The notes under the pieces were generated by a model. It ran no database searches and was not told the DNA's origin. It was given only the letters and a program-made list of their open reading frames with translations. A stretch of 64,000 nt of DNA from contig PKUO01000070.1 of assembly GCA_002869585.1 (NCBI GenBank), forward strand, positions 1-64,000, given 5' to 3'. A program made the position numbers and the translations under genes. Source of the stretch: Sedimenticola sp. (GTDB taxonomy: Bacteria; Pseudomonadota; Gammaproteobacteria; Chromatiales; Chromatiaceae). Positions 62,798-64,000 of this stretch are shown one piece after another (positions within the stretch are counted from its first letter, which is position 1; each line of letters opens with the position of its first letter).

Positions 62798-63733
62798 ATG
62801 CTTCAGTTATCAAGATACCGTTTTACTCTGCAGGCGCAAGACCCGATTCATCTCCCTTCTTTCCCGGGGTCAGCCCTTCGTGGGGTATTTGGACACGGAC
62901 TAAAACGGAGCGTCTGCGTTACCAATCTTCCTGACTGCACTGAGTGCGCTTTGCGCACACAATGTGTCTATAGTTATCTCTTTGAAACTGCATTGTTTTT
63001 CAGCAAGGGTAGTAACGCTCCCCATCCTCTGATTTTTGATATACAAGGGCTCGAAATGCGATATGGGCCAGGAATGCAGTTCCATATCGAGATCACCCTA
63101 ATCGGTGATGCTATCCGGCATCTTCCCTATGTCATCCAGGCTTGGAGACGAGCAGGCACACGGGGACTCGGACAGAAGCAAGCCAAATTTTCCCTTGATC
63201 AGGTAGATGTTCTTGATTTTCAGGCGGGATCCTGGCGGCAGCTCATGCCCAAGGCGGATGATGCAGGGACTCCTCCAACCTGGAATGGTATCCCACACAG
63301 TCCCTCTCACCCTCTTCTACAGGCCTCGATAGAGCTATCCACTCCCTATCGTGGGAAGCTAGGTGGTCATCTAGTTACACCGGATCGTTTCAGCGCCCAG
63401 GGTTTTGTGGTTGCCCTAATCAAGCGGATATATTCGCTGCAGCAACTGCATGATCCAAGCCGCGAACCACTTGATACCGAAACTCTGGTACAGGCTGCCG
63501 CGGGGCTAGAGCTCAAGTCGAGCCAGTTGCGCTGGAAAGAATGGACACGTCACTCATCCCGGCAACGCACCCATATGCAAATGGGAGGTGTAACCGGCGT
63601 TTTTACCCTGGCTGGTGAGGGGCTGGATTTACTCTGGCAGGTATTGCAACTGGGGCAATGGTTACATGCAGGGAAAAGCACCCTATTTGGCCTTGGCCGC
63701 TACCGGGTAGTGGCGCAGGAATATCAACCGTGA
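62798..63733 (+). CDS. cas6: CRISPR RNA-processing endoribonuclease Cas6 (RAMP)
   Basis: ATG 62798 gives 311 residues: MLQLSRYRFTLQAQDPIHLP, SFPGSALRGVFGHGLKRSVC, a four-Cys cluster (C40, C47, C50, C56 in CVTNLPDCTECALRTQCVYS), YSYLFET, and the C-terminal glycine-rich RAMP loop AGKSTLFGLGRYRV (291-304). The N-terminal GSALRG and the CxxC-Y-x-x-LFE block are typical of the Cas6 branch found with type III systems. It cuts the pre-crRNA within repeats. The next gene starts on its stop codon (GTGA). No CRISPR array is inside the window. Confidence 0.9.
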   Translation: MLQLSRYRFTLQAQDPIHLPSFPGSALRGVFGHGLKRSVCVTNLPDCTECALRTQCVYSYLFETALFFSKGSNAPHPLIFDIQGLEMRYGPGMQFHIEITLIGDAIRHLPYVIQAWRRAGTRGLGQKQAKFSLDQVDVLDFQAGSWRQLMPKADDAGTPPTWNGIPHSPSHPLLQASIELSTPYRGKLGGHLVTPDRFSAQGFVVALIKRIYSLQQLHDPSREPLDTETLVQAAAGLELKSSQLRWKEWTRHSSRQRTHMQMGGVTGVFTLAGEGLDLLWQVLQLGQWLHAGKSTLFGLGRYRVVAQEYQP

Positions 63734-64000
63734 AACCGTCTCCTGTCCGGGATAGCAAGACGCTGCTATGTGTAACAGGTCTATCTCCCCAGGTGGTGAC
63801 AGAGACCCTGTTTGCACTTTCTGTGGAACATAACTGGATACCCGACCGGATTCGACTTATCACCACCACAGAAGGGGCCAAAAGAGCGCGTCTCAGTCTG
63901 TTGTCGGAAGACCTAGGCTGGTTTCAGAGATTGTGTGACGATTATCAGTTGCCCTTCATCCGCTTTACGGATGAGGATATCCTGGTATTGGAGCAGAATG
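63730..64000 (+). CDS. CRISPR-associated ring nuclease / Csm6-type protein, NE0113 family (N-terminal part)
   Basis: A GTG at 63730 overlaps the cas6 stop by four bases. The visible 90 residues read KTLLCVTGLSPQVVTETLFA, then WIPDRIRLITTTEGAKRARL and LPFIRFTDEDILVLEQN before the edge. LLCVTGLSPQVVTETLxAL with LITTxEGxxR is the signature of the NE0113 family, a CARF-type fold that binds or degrades cyclic oligoadenylate in type III CRISPR immunity. Whether a HEPN ribonuclease domain follows cannot be seen. The close packing with cas6 shows a CRISPR operon continuing past the window. Confidence 0.8.
   Translation, partial: MKPSPVRDSKTLLCVTGLSPQVVTETLFALSVEHNWIPDRIRLITTTEGAKRARLSLLSEDLGWFQRLCDDYQLPFIRFTDEDILVLEQN

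Noticed and set aside
60459-64000. CRISPR array inside the window
   Set aside because: I looked for regularly spaced 28-37 bp repeats around the cas6 gene and saw none; any array must lie beyond base 64000.

Overview
The window looks like the chromosome of a gammaproteobacterium of moderate-to-high GC. The order carA-carB-greA-yhbY-rlmE-ftsH-folP-glmM-tpiA-secG-tRNA-Leu-nuoA..N is classic gammaproteobacterial, and the protein flavour (NuoC and NuoD as separate genes, a GH13_18-type phosphorylase with a sucrose-phosphate-phosphatase-like partner, many toxin-antitoxin loci, a type III CRISPR island) fits Chromatiales-like or sulfur-oxidising lineages. That placement is an inference from gene content; no ribosomal RNA is present.

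Region 1 (about 1-14.9 kb) is accessory and decaying. It starts with an IS200/IS605 remnant (tnpB running off the edge, a tnpA stub) and then holds seven type II toxin-antitoxin loci within 13 kb: two parDE, one phd-parE, two higBA, one vapBC and one Xre-RES operon with a DEDD exonuclease as third gene. Four of these loci carry a visible lesion. Between them lie an IS91-type transposase relic, a membrane protein, an OsmC protein, a methyltransferase and a broken winged-helix/TPR regulator. A dispersed intergenic repeat with a doubled CATGGTATT core occurs seven times here, with an eighth fragment at 22.1 kb.

Region 2 (15-29.7 kb) holds metabolic and housekeeping genes: a GH13 phosphorylase-like enzyme with a HAD sugar phosphatase, a large RND exporter without an adaptor gene, tadA, mltF, trmO, a broken SDR gene, a nucleosidase-like protein, a family 2 glycosyltransferase, an MNIO (DUF692) protein, cnoX and trxC.

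Region 3 (29.8-56.6 kb) is conserved backbone: carbamoyl-phosphate synthase, GreA, ribosome and rRNA factors, FtsH, folate and amino-sugar enzymes, TPI, SecG, tRNA-Leu(GAG) and a complete 14-gene complex I operon. The striking defect is an in-frame TAA in tpiA.

Region 4 (56.7-64 kb) is an integrated island beside the initiator tRNA-fMet gene. It holds a block of repeated GACCTTC sites, an excisionase-like HTH gene, a tyrosine integrase, a small unknown protein, an HD-domain protein, an Ada-like Cys-motif protein, a protein with two PD-(D/E)XK-like motif sets, and the start of a CRISPR-Cas locus, probably type III (Cas6, then a Csm6/NE0113-type ring nuclease that runs off the edge).

A recurring theme is six otherwise intact reading frames interrupted by a single in-frame TAA or TAG (parD2, a conserved unknown, the winged-helix regulator, vapB, an SDR and tpiA), plus frameshifts or a lost start in both higB genes. 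The sequence alone cannot separate recent pseudogenisation from consensus error.
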